From Thermodesulfovibrio yellowstonii (GTDB lineage Bacteria; Nitrospirota; Thermodesulfovibrionia; Thermodesulfovibrionales; Dissulfurispiraceae): a stretch of 60,376 nt of DNA. The stretch lies in the NCBI GenBank assembly GCA_020724365.1, contig DYHD01000007.1, forward strand, positions 1 through 60,376, read 5' to 3'. The translations under genes were made by a program, and so were the position numbers. The notes below the pieces were generated by a model. The model made no database searches, was not told the origin of the DNA, and was given only the letters and a program-made list of their open reading frames with translations. This document shows, in pieces, positions 1 to 7,779 of this stretch; the first letter of the stretch is position 1; each line of letters starts with the position of its first letter.

Positions 1-2
1 AC

Positions 3-128
3 CGCAAGTCCATCAACAGCCTTGTTTTAAAGATAAGATGGGTCATGGAGATAAAATGTGATAGGGAGCCATGCACACAAACCTTATGGCTTGGACTGCA
101 GAGATTAGATGACCTAACTGAAATGTAA
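3..128 (+). pseudogene. C-terminal fragment of an IS4/Tn5-like transposase (cut by window edge)
   Basis: An open frame enters from the left edge and stops at TAA 126-128. Its end reads PCTQTLWLGLQRLDDLTEM, which resembles the conserved tail of IS4-superfamily transposases (TLWxGLQRLxDL). The same frame past the stop still looks tail-like for some 25 codons (LLRPPPVFS), so the TAA may be a nonsense mutation. Only 41 residues are visible, without the catalytic DDE residues, so the family call is tentative and rests on motif memory. Confidence 0.4.
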
Positions 129-305
129 AAAATTACCAATTCTAAATTAGCGCCACACTTGCTACGGCCACCCCCTGTATTCAGTAAAAAATGTGGGTAA
201 GGATAAGTTTAATAAAGGGGGTTTAGGGGTTGTTACTCTTATGTTAAGGGGGAATGAAAGGGAGTTGTTACTTTTTATTAAGGGGATATAGGCTATAAGA
301 GGCTG

Positions 306-655
306 AAGGCAGTGATAGGCTAAAGGCGATAGGCTAAAGGCTGAAGGAAAAACAAAGGCAATATGGGGCGAGGCGGTGCCTCGCCTAATTGAAAATTGAA
401 AATTCAAGATTCAAAATACCAGATACCTAAAAATGCTGAAGGTTAGCTACAGATAGCTACCTGTAGATTTAAAATTTAAAATTCAAAGTAGGACAGGCGT
501 CTCGCCTGTCCTGAAAGATGATCCTTCGACAAGCTTAGGGTGACTGTCATGGTGAGCTTGTCGAACTATGACAGTCAGGACGGCTGCTCTACCATGATTG
601 GGCATGATTTGAGCATGATTTGGACATCTTATTAAGCAGGAATCGCTCAATTGGG
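306..655 (+). repeat. Long inverted repeat, copy 1
   Basis: The segment is nearly the reverse complement of 12893-13147. Shared blocks, in order, are the GGCTGAAGG-type units, AACAAAGGCAATATGGGG, the GCGAGGCGGTG block, ATTCAAGATTCAAAATACC, AATGCTGAAGGTTAGCTACA, and GCAGGAATCGCTCAATT near 639-655. Copy 1 carries an extra piece of about 70 bp (about 522-595) containing facing arms of the CTTCGACAAGCTT / GAGCTTGTCGAA type. No coding content is seen. Confidence 0.85.
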
Positions 656-796
656 TATAAAATAATATATGTGCAAATTTAGAGGAATTATCAAAGCAAA
701 TATATCGTCTTGTAAGGCTATCTTTTTCACAATTTATCAGAGCCACATAAGAACAATCTTTCAGATATTATCACTGCATTGTTTTATCATAACCAC

Positions 797-821
797 TTCA
801 CACTTAGAGGTATAGTGTGAA
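797..821. promoter_or_regulatory. 8-bp-arm palindrome upstream of gspG (operator or terminator)
   Basis: TTCACACT and AGTGTGAA face each other across 9 bases. A T-rich stretch begins a few bases later on the plus strand, so it could be a terminator remnant. Its place just upstream of the gspG promoter also fits an operator. Sequence alone does not decide. Confidence 0.35.
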
Positions 822-830
822 CGACTTTTT

Positions 831-860
831 TTGACTTTTTTGATAAACTTTAATTATACA
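831..860 (+). promoter_or_regulatory. Candidate sigma-70 promoter of gspGHI
   Basis: TTGACT at 831-836 and TATACA at 855-860 are 18 bp apart. They lie 29 bp before the gspG start, with AGGAGG between. Prediction by eye only. Confidence 0.45.
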
Positions 861-888
861 ACCTGAACAAGAAAATACAGGAGGCAAT

Positions 889-1329
889 ATGAGAAAAATT
901 AAAAATATTAGAGGCTTTACTCTTCTTGAAATTATTGTGGTAGTCTTTATTTTGAGTATTTTGGCTGCTATTGTAGCGCCAAGAATAATAGGGAGGACGG
1001 ATGACGCCCGTATTGCAGAAGCAAAGGTGCAAATCAAGAACTTCGAGACTGCACTGAAGCTTTTTAAGATTGATAACGGCTTTTATCCTGATACACAGCA
1101 GGGGCTTGAAGCCCTTATACAAGAGCCGACTTCAGGGCGGATTCCTAAAAAATATAGAGAAGGTGGCTATCTTGAACAGAAAAAGATACCACTTGATCCC
1201 TGGGGTAATCCTTATATATACATTTCCCCTGGTGTGCATAGTGATTTTGATATTTTAAGCTATGGTGCTGACGGAAAAGATGGCGGTGAAGGAAAGGATG
1301 CGGATATCAAAAGCTGGGATTTGCAATAA
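889..1329 (+). CDS. gspG: Type II secretion major pseudopilin GspG
   Basis: 146-residue pseudopilin, the main subunit of the periplasmic pseudopilus that drives type II secretion. A short basic leader (MRKIKNIRG) is followed by the FTLLEI prepilin peptidase site and a hydrophobic helix. The C-terminal part has the GspG hallmarks: the FYPDTQQGLEAL segment, the PxDPWGNPYIY motif, and the acidic SYGADGKDGGEG calcium-binding loop. Length is normal for the family. CAGGAGG precedes the ATG. It is the first gene of a three-gene operon, and its end overlaps gspH. The prepilin peptidase able to process it is encoded far away at 48633-49403. Confidence 0.95.
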   Translation: MRKIKNIRGFTLLEIIVVVFILSILAAIVAPRIIGRTDDARIAEAKVQIKNFETALKLFKIDNGFYPDTQQGLEALIQEPTSGRIPKKYREGGYLEQKKIPLDPWGNPYIYISPGVHSDFDILSYGADGKDGGEGKDADIKSWDLQ

Positions 1330-1762
1330 TAAAGTCGGCTTTACACTTCTGGAGCTTGTCCTTGTGATATTTATCTTCTCAGTTGCTGCAGCGATTGTTT
1401 TTCCATCTTTTTCGGTCTTTGAGACTACTAAAATAAAGTCAGATGCAAAAAAAATTGCATCAATTCTCCGATATTTAAATGAAAGTGCTATTACCACCAA
1501 AGAGACATCCTCATTGAAATTAGACCTTAAAAGAAAGAGTCTGCTATACATAGCTCAGGATGGAGAAAAGAAGGATGTATTTGATACTATCCATGCTGTG
1601 GAATTACAATCAAAGGGAATGCTCTCTGAAGGGGATGTTACTCTGTTTTTTTATCCCCAAGGGGCAGCAGAAAATATAAATATCCATCTATCTGATAATA
1701 AATCAAGCCTTATTGTAGCATTCAACCACCTTAGTGGTAGGGTGAAGATTATAGAGCAATGA
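1298..1762 (+). CDS. gspH: Type II secretion minor pseudopilin, GspH-like
   Basis: 154 residues from the preferred start. The leader MRISKAGICNNKVG precedes FTLLELVLVIFIF, a standard type IV prepilin cleavage site with the conserved Glu at +5. The remainder resembles GspH, a minor pseudopilin near the pseudopilus tip. Three in-frame ATGs exist (1262, 1280, 1298). I chose 1298 because GGAAAGG lies just upstream and the leader is then of usual length. It overlaps gspG by 32 bp, implying translational coupling. Assignment to GspH rather than another minor pseudopilin rests mainly on gene order. Confidence 0.75.
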   Translation: MRISKAGICNNKVGFTLLELVLVIFIFSVAAAIVFPSFSVFETTKIKSDAKKIASILRYLNESAITTKETSSLKLDLKRKSLLYIAQDGEKKDVFDTIHAVELQSKGMLSEGDVTLFFYPQGAAENINIHLSDNKSSLIVAFNHLSGRVKIIEQ

Positions 1763-2124
1763 GCAAGACACTTGCATTGAATAAGAATGATTGCGGATTC
1801 AGCCTTCTTGAAGTCATGATAAGCCTTGCTATTACAGGCGGTCTTCTGATAACCCTTATTTATACCCTCAATCATCACCTTGGTATTGCAGAAAGGCAAA
1901 GGACTATAACGGACTGCACAAACCTTGCAAAGCAAAAACTTTATGAAATGGAAAAATTGCCTATTTCAACTAAGGGTAGCTTCGATAAGCCATATTCTGA
2001 TTTCTCTTATGAAACCACTGTAAGCAATTCCTCTTTTCCTTCGATGGTAGAGATAAGGGTCAAAGTAAGTAAACACAAAGAGAATGTGGTATTGTCAAGA
2101 TTGATAATACAACCCAAATCCTGA
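1759..2124 (+). CDS. gspI: Type II secretion minor pseudopilin, GspI-like
   Basis: 121 residues. The cleavage region CGFSLLEVMISLAI is a canonical prepilin motif followed by a hydrophobic helix, and the C-terminal part (TNLAKQKLYEMEKLP, then a beta-rich tail) matches the GspI/T2SI pattern. The ATG overlaps the gspH stop (ATGA), so the two are coupled. No gspJ, gspK or other secretion gene follows; a 169-bp gap leads to ppdK. The cluster is therefore a partial set whose partners must be elsewhere. Confidence 0.75.
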   Translation: MSKTLALNKNDCGFSLLEVMISLAITGGLLITLIYTLNHHLGIAERQRTITDCTNLAKQKLYEMEKLPISTKGSFDKPYSDFSYETTVSNSSFPSMVEIRVKVSKHKENVVLSRLIIQPKS

Positions 2125-2293
2125 TATAGAAAATATAATCACCTAAGACCCCTCGCTTCACTCGGGGTGGCAAAATAGGCTATTTCTTGAATGCCTCTAC
2201 TGCTTGAAATTCTTGAATTTTTAGTTATTTTCAATATAGACTATAGCATTATAACCATTAAAATATTTAAACATTGCAAATCTGGAGGGGCTG

Positions 2294-5011
2294 ATGGCGA
2301 AGTTAGAAAAGATTACTAAAAAGGGAACAAAAGCGGAGAAAGCAGTTTCAGCTAATAAGAAAAAGTTTGTTTATTTTTTTGGTGGCGGTAAGGCTGAAGG
2401 GAAAGGTTCAATGAAAGACCTTTTAGGAGGCAAGGGGTCTGGACTTGCTGAGATGACAAATCTTGGCATGCCAGTGCCGGCTGGCTTTACTATTACAACC
2501 GAGGCGTGCAATGAGTATTTTAGAAATAATAAACAATATCCATCAGGCATGTGGGAAGAAGTTCTACACAATATAAAAAAGGTCGAAAAATTAATGGGAA
2601 TGAAGTTTGGCGACCCTAAAAATCCCCTTCTGCTATCTGTTCGCTCAGGAGCTAAATTCTCTATGCCAGGCATGATGGATACCGTTCTTAACCTTGGACT
2701 TAATGAAAAAACTCTTGAAGGGCTGATTAAAAAAACTCAGAACGAACGATTCGCTTACGATGCCTTCAGAAGATTCATAACAATGTTTGGTAATATTGTT
2801 ATGGGTATAGAACGTAATAAATTTGAGGATGCTTTGGATGAAGTTAAGCATAGAAATGGTCTCCAACACGATACTGAGTTGGATGAGCAGGATTTAAAAA
2901 TAGTTGTAGAGAAGTTCAAAAAGATTTATAAAGAAGAGACTCTTTCAGATTTCCCATCAGACCCTTACGAACAGCTTAAGCTTGCTATAAATGCAGTCTT
3001 CGGTTCATGGTTTGGAGACAGAGCTTATACTTACAGGAGATTAAGTGGAATACCAGATGATCTTGGAACTGCGTGTAATATTCAGTCTATGGTCTTTGGC
3101 AATATGGGAGATGATTCAGGTACAGGTGTTGGTTTTACAAGGGATCCATCAAGTGGCAAAAAAGAGTTTTTTGCGGAATGCCTTATTAATGCTCAAGGTG
3201 AAGATGTAGTTGCAGGTATTAGGACACCAATACATATAGATGAACTTAAAAAACAGATACCTAAAGCATATAAAGAGCTTGAAAAGATTTATACCAAACT
3301 TGAAAAACACTATAAAGACATGCTCGATATTGAGTTTACTATTCAAGAGGGTAAGCTCTATATGCTTCAGACAAGGGTGGGCAAAAGGACTGCCATAGCT
3401 GCCATAAAAATTGCTGTTGATATGGTCAAAGAAAAGCTGATAGATAAAAAGACTGCAATCATGAGGATTGATCCCGAACAGATAAAACAACTTCTTCATC
3501 CTATGATAGATCCTAAAGCAAGTGTTAATGTGGTGACAAAAGGACTTCCTGCATCTCCTGGTGCCGCAGTTGGAAAAGTAGTTTTTAATGCATATGATGC
3601 TGAAAAAGCCGCCGCTAATAATGAGAAGGTTATACTTGTAAGGACTGAGACATCCCCGGAAGATGTAGGCGGAATGGCTGCTGCACAGGGCATATTGACA
3701 GCAAGGGGGGGGATGACCTCTCATGCAGCAGTTGTTGGACGCGGAATGGGTAAGTGCTGCGTAGTAGGTTGTAGCTCGATAAATATATTTGAGAAAGAAA
3801 AATATTTTGTCATAGATGGCAAAATAACTGTCAAAGAAGGTGATTTTATAACCCTCAATGGTTCCACAGGTGAGGTTATTCTTGGAGATGCACCACTTGT
3901 CATGCTAAAGCTGACAGATGATTTTCATGAACTAATGAAGTGGGCTGATGAGATAAGAAGGCTTGGAGTCAGAGCAAATGCTGATACACCCAAGGATGCA
4001 AAAGTGTCCAGGGAATTTGGAGCCGAGGGAATCGGTCTGTGCAGAACGGAACATATGTTTTTCGATATCAATAGGATTAAGACAGTAAGAGAGATGATAT
4101 TTGCAGATTCGCAGATTGGCAGAGAAAGAGCTCTTGCTAAGATACTTCCTATGCAGAAAAACGATTTCTTAGAGATATTCAAGGTTATGAATGGGCTGCC
4201 AGTCACTGTAAGACTATTAGACCCTCCGCTACATGAATTCCTTCCCCATTCAGAGGAGGAGCTAAGTGAACTCTCTTCGGAAATGGGCGTTTCAATTGAA
4301 AGGCTAAGGGCAAAAAATAAAGAACTCCATGAATTCAATCCTATGCTTGGACATAGGGGCTGCCGTTTAGGAATAACATACCCTGAGATATATGCTATGC
4401 AGGTAAAGGCAATAATGGAATCTGCATGTGAGCTTTGGCTTGAAAAGGTTAAAGTTATTCCAGAAATAATGATTCCATTAGTTGGCCATGTTAATGAACT
4501 TAAACTACTGAGAGATCTCACTGTCAAGATTGCGGAGGAAATAAAAGAAAAATATAATGCAAATGTTGCATACTCGGTAGGAACCATGATTGAGCTTCCA
4601 CGAGCAGCTATAACTTCTGACGAGATTGCCCTTTATGCTGATTTTTATTCCTTCGGAACCAATGATCTCACACAGACTGTTTATGGATTATCAAGAGACG
4701 ATGCAGGGAAATTCCTTCCGTATTATATAAATCAGCATATACTTGATGACGATCCTTTTGTATCTATTGATCGTAAAGGAGTTGGTGTTTTCATAGAAAT
4801 CGCTATAGATAAAGGCAGAAAGGTAAAAGAGCAGCTTAAAATAGGAATATGTGGTGAACATGGCGGCGACCCTTCATCAATCGAATTCTGCAATCAAGTC
4901 GGACTTGATTATGTAAGTTGTTCGCCATATAGAGTTCCAGTGGCGCGTCTTGCAGCGGCACAGGCTGTACTTAAGCAAGAAGGGTTAAAGCTGTCAAAAT
5001 CAACGCTATGA
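2294..5011 (+). CDS. ppdK: Pyruvate, phosphate dikinase
   Basis: 905-residue enzyme interconverting pyruvate + ATP + Pi with PEP + AMP + PPi. The N-terminal nucleotide-binding domain has DLLGGKGSGLAEM and the swivelling domain carries phospho-acceptor His477 in GGMTSHAAVV. The C-terminal PEP/pyruvate barrel ends with catalytic Cys853 in GICGEHGGDP. The first 25 residues are a Lys-rich extension that family members often lack. GGAGGGG precedes the ATG. The gene appears monocistronic, with a small hairpin over its stop codon. In an anaerobe it can serve gluconeogenesis or PPi-linked glycolysis, and it complements the oxaloacetate decarboxylase genes downstream. Confidence 0.97.
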   Translation: MAKLEKITKKGTKAEKAVSANKKKFVYFFGGGKAEGKGSMKDLLGGKGSGLAEMTNLGMPVPAGFTITTEACNEYFRNNKQYPSGMWEEVLHNIKKVEKLMGMKFGDPKNPLLLSVRSGAKFSMPGMMDTVLNLGLNEKTLEGLIKKTQNERFAYDAFRRFITMFGNIVMGIERNKFEDALDEVKHRNGLQHDTELDEQDLKIVVEKFKKIYKEETLSDFPSDPYEQLKLAINAVFGSWFGDRAYTYRRLSGIPDDLGTACNIQSMVFGNMGDDSGTGVGFTRDPSSGKKEFFAECLINAQGEDVVAGIRTPIHIDELKKQIPKAYKELEKIYTKLEKHYKDMLDIEFTIQEGKLYMLQTRVGKRTAIAAIKIAVDMVKEKLIDKKTAIMRIDPEQIKQLLHPMIDPKASVNVVTKGLPASPGAAVGKVVFNAYDAEKAAANNEKVILVRTETSPEDVGGMAAAQGILTARGGMTSHAAVVGRGMGKCCVVGCSSINIFEKEKYFVIDGKITVKEGDFITLNGSTGEVILGDAPLVMLKLTDDFHELMKWADEIRRLGVRANADTPKDAKVSREFGAEGIGLCRTEHMFFDINRIKTVREMIFADSQIGRERALAKILPMQKNDFLEIFKVMNGLPVTVRLLDPPLHEFLPHSEEELSELSSEMGVSIERLRAKNKELHEFNPMLGHRGCRLGITYPEIYAMQVKAIMESACELWLEKVKVIPEIMIPLVGHVNELKLLRDLTVKIAEEIKEKYNANVAYSVGTMIELPRAAITSDEIALYADFYSFGTNDLTQTVYGLSRDDAGKFLPYYINQHILDDDPFVSIDRKGVGVFIEIAIDKGRKVKEQLKIGICGEHGGDPSSIEFCNQVGLDYVSCSPYRVPVARLAAAQAVLKQEGLKLSKSTL

Positions 5012-5029
5012 GGCGAAATGATGCCTCAT
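5008..5029 (+). terminator. Hairpin at the ppdK stop
   Basis: ATGAGGC and GCCTCAT form a 7-bp stem with an 8-base loop, followed by a T-rich but interrupted stretch. It is a weak candidate terminator that includes the ppdK stop codon. Confidence 0.4.
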
Positions 5030-5118
5030 TATTCTATTTGGAGGAGGTGATAAGGGCGTCAATTAATAATTTTTGAATCTTACATTATTTTCAGAATCAA
5101 AAACATTAAGGGGGAAGT

Positions 5119-6423
5119 ATGAAAGCATTAAAGATTTTTTTGATTTTGCTTTTTATTATCGTACCACTGACTTTATTTGCTAAAAGCCAGGACAAGCCTA
5201 AAAAAGCTAAGACAATAGCAGAGCTTGTTAAGATGTATGATTCAAGTTCATGTAAGGACTGCCATTCAGATATCTATGATGAATGGCAGAAGTCACTCCA
5301 CGCAAGGTCAATTTTTGGTCCTGAACATGTCGGCAGAACAGCCGCTACCTTCAAAACCACCATTGAAATTGGGTTAAAAGACTGGCAGGCTTCGGGCGTA
5401 AAAAAGCCTGAAGATGTCAAAGTACATCACCTTTTATTATGCACTAAATGTCACCTGCCTCAGCTTGAAGAAGCGGAAGATAGTGTGGCTCAGGAAATAG
5501 TTAGAAATATTTATGCTTTTGTTGATAAAGGTGATGAAAAAGCAGCAGAAGTGCTTCAGCAATTAAATATCAACTGTCTTGTGTGCCATAATAGAAATGC
5601 CATTGTTCACAAATGGACTGATGGCTATCCTAAAAAAGGTGTAATTTATGGCTCAAAAGATGGTGAACATCCTGATGCTGTCCATAAAACAATGAAAAAG
5701 AGCCTTATAATGAAAGAGTCTATCCTTTGCGGTCAGTGTCATGGACTTGGACCGAATTTTGAGTTTGATAATCCTTCACAATGCGCCACCCTCTATGGCA
5801 GTTATCTCTGGTATTATGTTGCAGAGGGCGGCACCAAGACATGTCAACAGTGCCATATGCAGGAATCTAAATTAGGACATAATATGCAGAGCTATAGGGC
5901 TAAAGAAATGTATCAGAATGCTGTTGATATGAAGGTGGATGCGTACGCATATCTTTGGAGAGATGTTGTTACACCTACACCTGCAGCACTTGTTAAGGTT
6001 GAACTAACTAATAAAGCTGGGCATGTTATACCTGATGGCTGACCAACCCCGAACAGACTGGTACTGTATGTATCAGTGAAGACTTTAGACGGCAGAGCAG
6101 TTTATAATTCCGAAAAGATTTATATGCCTATTCCACAACAATTTGGTCGTGGAGACAAGATGGGCAGAGGTCCTTATGAGAAAAGCGGTTTGATTCGTGA
6201 GACAAGCCTGCACCCGAATAAGACAAAGGTTGAGAAATTTGAAATTCCTCTATATATTGAAGAAAAGAAAGATGGCAAGCTAATAAGAAACCCGATTGCC
6301 CATGACTTCACTGTTGATATTGAACTTTGGTATTTACCTTATGGCAAAAAAGATGATCCTGATAATTCAGTAATGTGGAAAAAATATACCAAGCAAATCA
6401 GCCTTGCAAAGGGCGGCAAGTAA
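5119..6423 (+). CDS. Periplasmic five-haem c-type cytochrome with in-frame TGA, candidate selenoprotein (ExtKL-like)
   Basis: Read through TGA at 6040-6042, this is one 434-residue protein. It has a signal peptide (residues 1-21) and five haem sites: CKDCH (45-49), CTKCH (108-112), CLVCH (153-157), CGQCH (204-208) and CQQCH (242-246). The TGA is codon 308, in the conserved-looking stretch NKAGHVIPDG-U-PTPNRLVLYV. The frame then runs 126 more codons to TAA without a shift, and the tail looks like a beta-rich cytochrome end. Cysteine would be natural at this spot (GCPTPN), as expected for selenocysteine. A SECIS-like hairpin lies at 6057-6077. The layout recalls the multihaem (seleno)protein called ExtKL in Geobacter-type selenite/tellurite operons; I recall that family from memory and see no Ext neighbours here. 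GGGGGAAG precedes the ATG and a strong terminator follows. The alternative is a nonsense-mutated pseudogene. Confidence 0.8.
6043..6077 (+). promoter_or_regulatory. Candidate bacterial SECIS element
   Basis: Immediately after the TGA, ACTGGTAC (6057-6064) and GTATCAGT (6070-6077) form an 8-bp stem with one G-U pair around the loop TGTAT. The loop begins 22 bases after the TGA and has G at its second position. This matches the geometry known for bacterial SECIS hairpins read by SelB: apical loop about 16-37 bases away, with G in the first two loop positions. The hairpin is also within coding sequence, as required. Confidence 0.65.
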
Positions 6424-6433
6424 TTAATTAAAA

Positions 6434-6471
6434 GGAGGGCTACAGCACTTTTTAATGGGTAGCCCTCTTTT
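6434..6471 (+). terminator. Rho-independent terminator after the cytochrome gene
   Basis: GAGGGCTAC (6435-6443) pairs perfectly with GTAGCCCTC (6459-6467), followed by TTTT. It begins 11 bases after the cytochrome stop. Its presence after 6423, not after the TGA at 6042, supports one full-length transcript and reading frame. Confidence 0.85.
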
Positions 6472-6586
6472 AGCTCTTTTTGTTTTTATCCTGTTTATTT
6501 GAAAAAAGCCTTGCAAAACAGAAGGCACAAATGCTAATAACTACACCCCATGAAATCAACATAAATAAAATCGCACTGCTTTTCAT
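6470..6586 (-). CDS. Small single-pass membrane protein (38 aa), unknown function
   Basis: A 38-codon frame starts at ATG 6586 with AGAGGT just upstream and stops at TAA by 6470, ending within the terminator region of the cytochrome gene. The product begins MKSSAILFMLISWGVV, continues hydrophobic to about residue 28, and ends in a Lys-rich cytoplasmic-type tail. This layout resembles the tiny accessory subunits of transporters or oxidases, but no partner gene is adjacent. Convergent orientation and short length make it uncertain. Confidence 0.5.
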   Translation of the reverse strand: MKSSAILFMLISWGVVISICAFCFARLFSNKQDKNKKS

Positions 6587-6725
6587 GATGACCTCTTTTT
6601 ATTCTTTTTCGTTATAAAATAAATCAGATACAATTGAAAAAATAGTTTTATACGAAAACTCTTATCAAATATAGACCTTCTAAATCAACATAAAAACAAG
6701 TGCTCAACTTGTATTATAATTAAAG

Positions 6726-7763
6726 ATGTTCGAATTTAATATAATTGATTTCAAAACTATAGAAATTTTCCTTAAAGGATTAATAATCCCGTCTATTGTC
6801 ATCCTGTTTTCAATCTCTCTGCTTTTATTAGTAAGAAAAGTTCTTTTAAAGTCTATTAAAAAGTGGTCTCTAAGTGCTGGTTTAAGCATTGGAGAAGTAG
6901 TGCTGAATTCGATTAAAACGCCCTCACTTACATGGTGCGTAGCTCTTGGTCTTTATTTTGGTATATCTATTTCTGAAATCTCGGAAAAATATCTTTTCTA
7001 CATTAATAAACTGATTGTCATCATCATAATATTCTCAGTTACCCATGCTATATCTAACCTTTCTGTAAGGCTTATTCAATATCAAATTCAGAAAACCAAC
7101 TTATCTTTCCCTGCAACTGGTCTTATATTCATAATTTTAAGTAACTTTATAATGATAACTGGATTTTTGTTGATTCTAAGCACGCTCGGTATTTCTATTA
7201 CCCCAATAATAACCGCTCTTGGCATAGGTGGGCTTGCAATTGCCCTTGCACTAAAGGGTACCCTTTCTAATATTTTTGCAGGAATCCATATATTGTTAGA
7301 AAAATCAATAAGGGTTGGCGATTTTATCAGACTTGAATCGGGGCAAGAGGGAAGTGTAGAGGATTTAACATGGAGGACAGCAAGGATTAAAACAATCTCA
7401 AATAATATGGTCATAATACCGAATAACAAGCTGTCCCAGAGCATCGTCATAAATTATTCCCTACCCGAGGCAAAGATGTCTAATCAAATCCCAGTTAGTG
7501 TAAATTATTCTTCTGATATTTTGAAGGTCGAAGAAATACTTCTTGATATTATAAAAAAGGCGGCAGGTAAGATTCAGGGATTACTCGATGAATCTCCTCC
7601 TATTGTTAGGCTTACTCCGGGATTCTCGGAGAACTCTCTCGATTTCACTCTGATTTGTAGTGTTGAGGAATACAAATTCCAAAACCTTGTTCAGCATGAA
7701 TTAAGAAAAAAATTCTTGAGAGATTCAGGGAAGATGGCATTGAGATTAGGATTGTTCATTTAA
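6726..7763 (+). CDS. mscS: MscS-family small-conductance mechanosensitive channel
   Basis: 345 residues. Several N-terminal membrane helices lead to the pore-lining TM3 segment, rich in Gly/Ala ([17 protein letters not shown]). The beta domain typical of MscS follows ([18 protein letters not shown], then [17 protein letters not shown]) and a soluble C-terminal domain. The family releases solutes under hypo-osmotic shock. TATAAT sits only 5 bases before the ATG and no clear ribosome binding site is visible, so a leaderless message is possible. It ends 16 bp before glgB and may be co-transcribed with it. Confidence 0.9.
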   Translation: MFEFNIIDFKTIEIFLKGLIIPSIVILFSISLLLLVRKVLLKSIKKWSLSAGLSIGEVVLNSIKTPSLTWCVALGLYFGISISEISEKYLFYINKLIVIIIIFSVTHAISNLSVRLIQYQIQKTNLSFPATGLIFIILSNFIMITGFLLILSTLGISITPIITALGIGGLAIALALKGTLSNIFAGIHILLEKSIRVGDFIRLESGQEGSVEDLTWRTARIKTISNNMVIIPNNKLSQSIVINYSLPEAKMSNQIPVSVNYSSDILKVEEILLDIIKKAAGKIQGLLDESPPIVRLTPGFSENSLDFTLICSVEEYKFQNLVQHELRKKFLRDSGKMALRLGLFI

Positions 7764-7779
7764 AGAGCAAGGAGGCATA

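Larger units (their letters stand above)
129..888. other. Intergenic region rich in repeats, no convincing gene
   Basis: This 760-bp stretch separates the transposase tail from gspG. It holds inverted-repeat copy 1 (about 306-655), short tandem-like GGCTGAAGG/GGCTAAAGG units around 300-352, palindromes near 491-600 and the putative gspG promoter. Open frames on the minus strand here are low-complexity or repeat-derived and lack ribosome binding sites. Confidence 0.7.

Noticed and set aside
300..352. CRISPR array or tandem repeat array
   Set aside because: The units are short, irregular and lack spacers of constant length.
162..746. Two short minus-strand frames in the left intergenic region
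   Set aside because: They are composed of the repeat sequence (copy 1), have biased composition and no ribosome binding sites.
3149..3724. 191-codon minus-strand frame inside ppdK
   Set aside because: Low-complexity shadow of a well-supported gene; no ribosome site or known motif.
3925..4587. 220-codon minus-strand frame inside ppdK
   Set aside because: Antisense shadow rich in Ser and Ile; the plus frame is conserved PpdK sequence.
5119..6042. Cytochrome as a short gene ending at TGA 6042, with a separate gene starting near 6076
   Set aside because: The two parts are exactly in frame, the motif spans the TGA, no ribosome binding site precedes 6076, and a SECIS-like hairpin is present.
5119..6423. 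TGA read as tryptophan through an altered genetic code
   Set aside because: Other genes here stop normally at TGA, for example ppdK (5009-5011) and the sensor kinase, and their frames do not continue sensibly past it.
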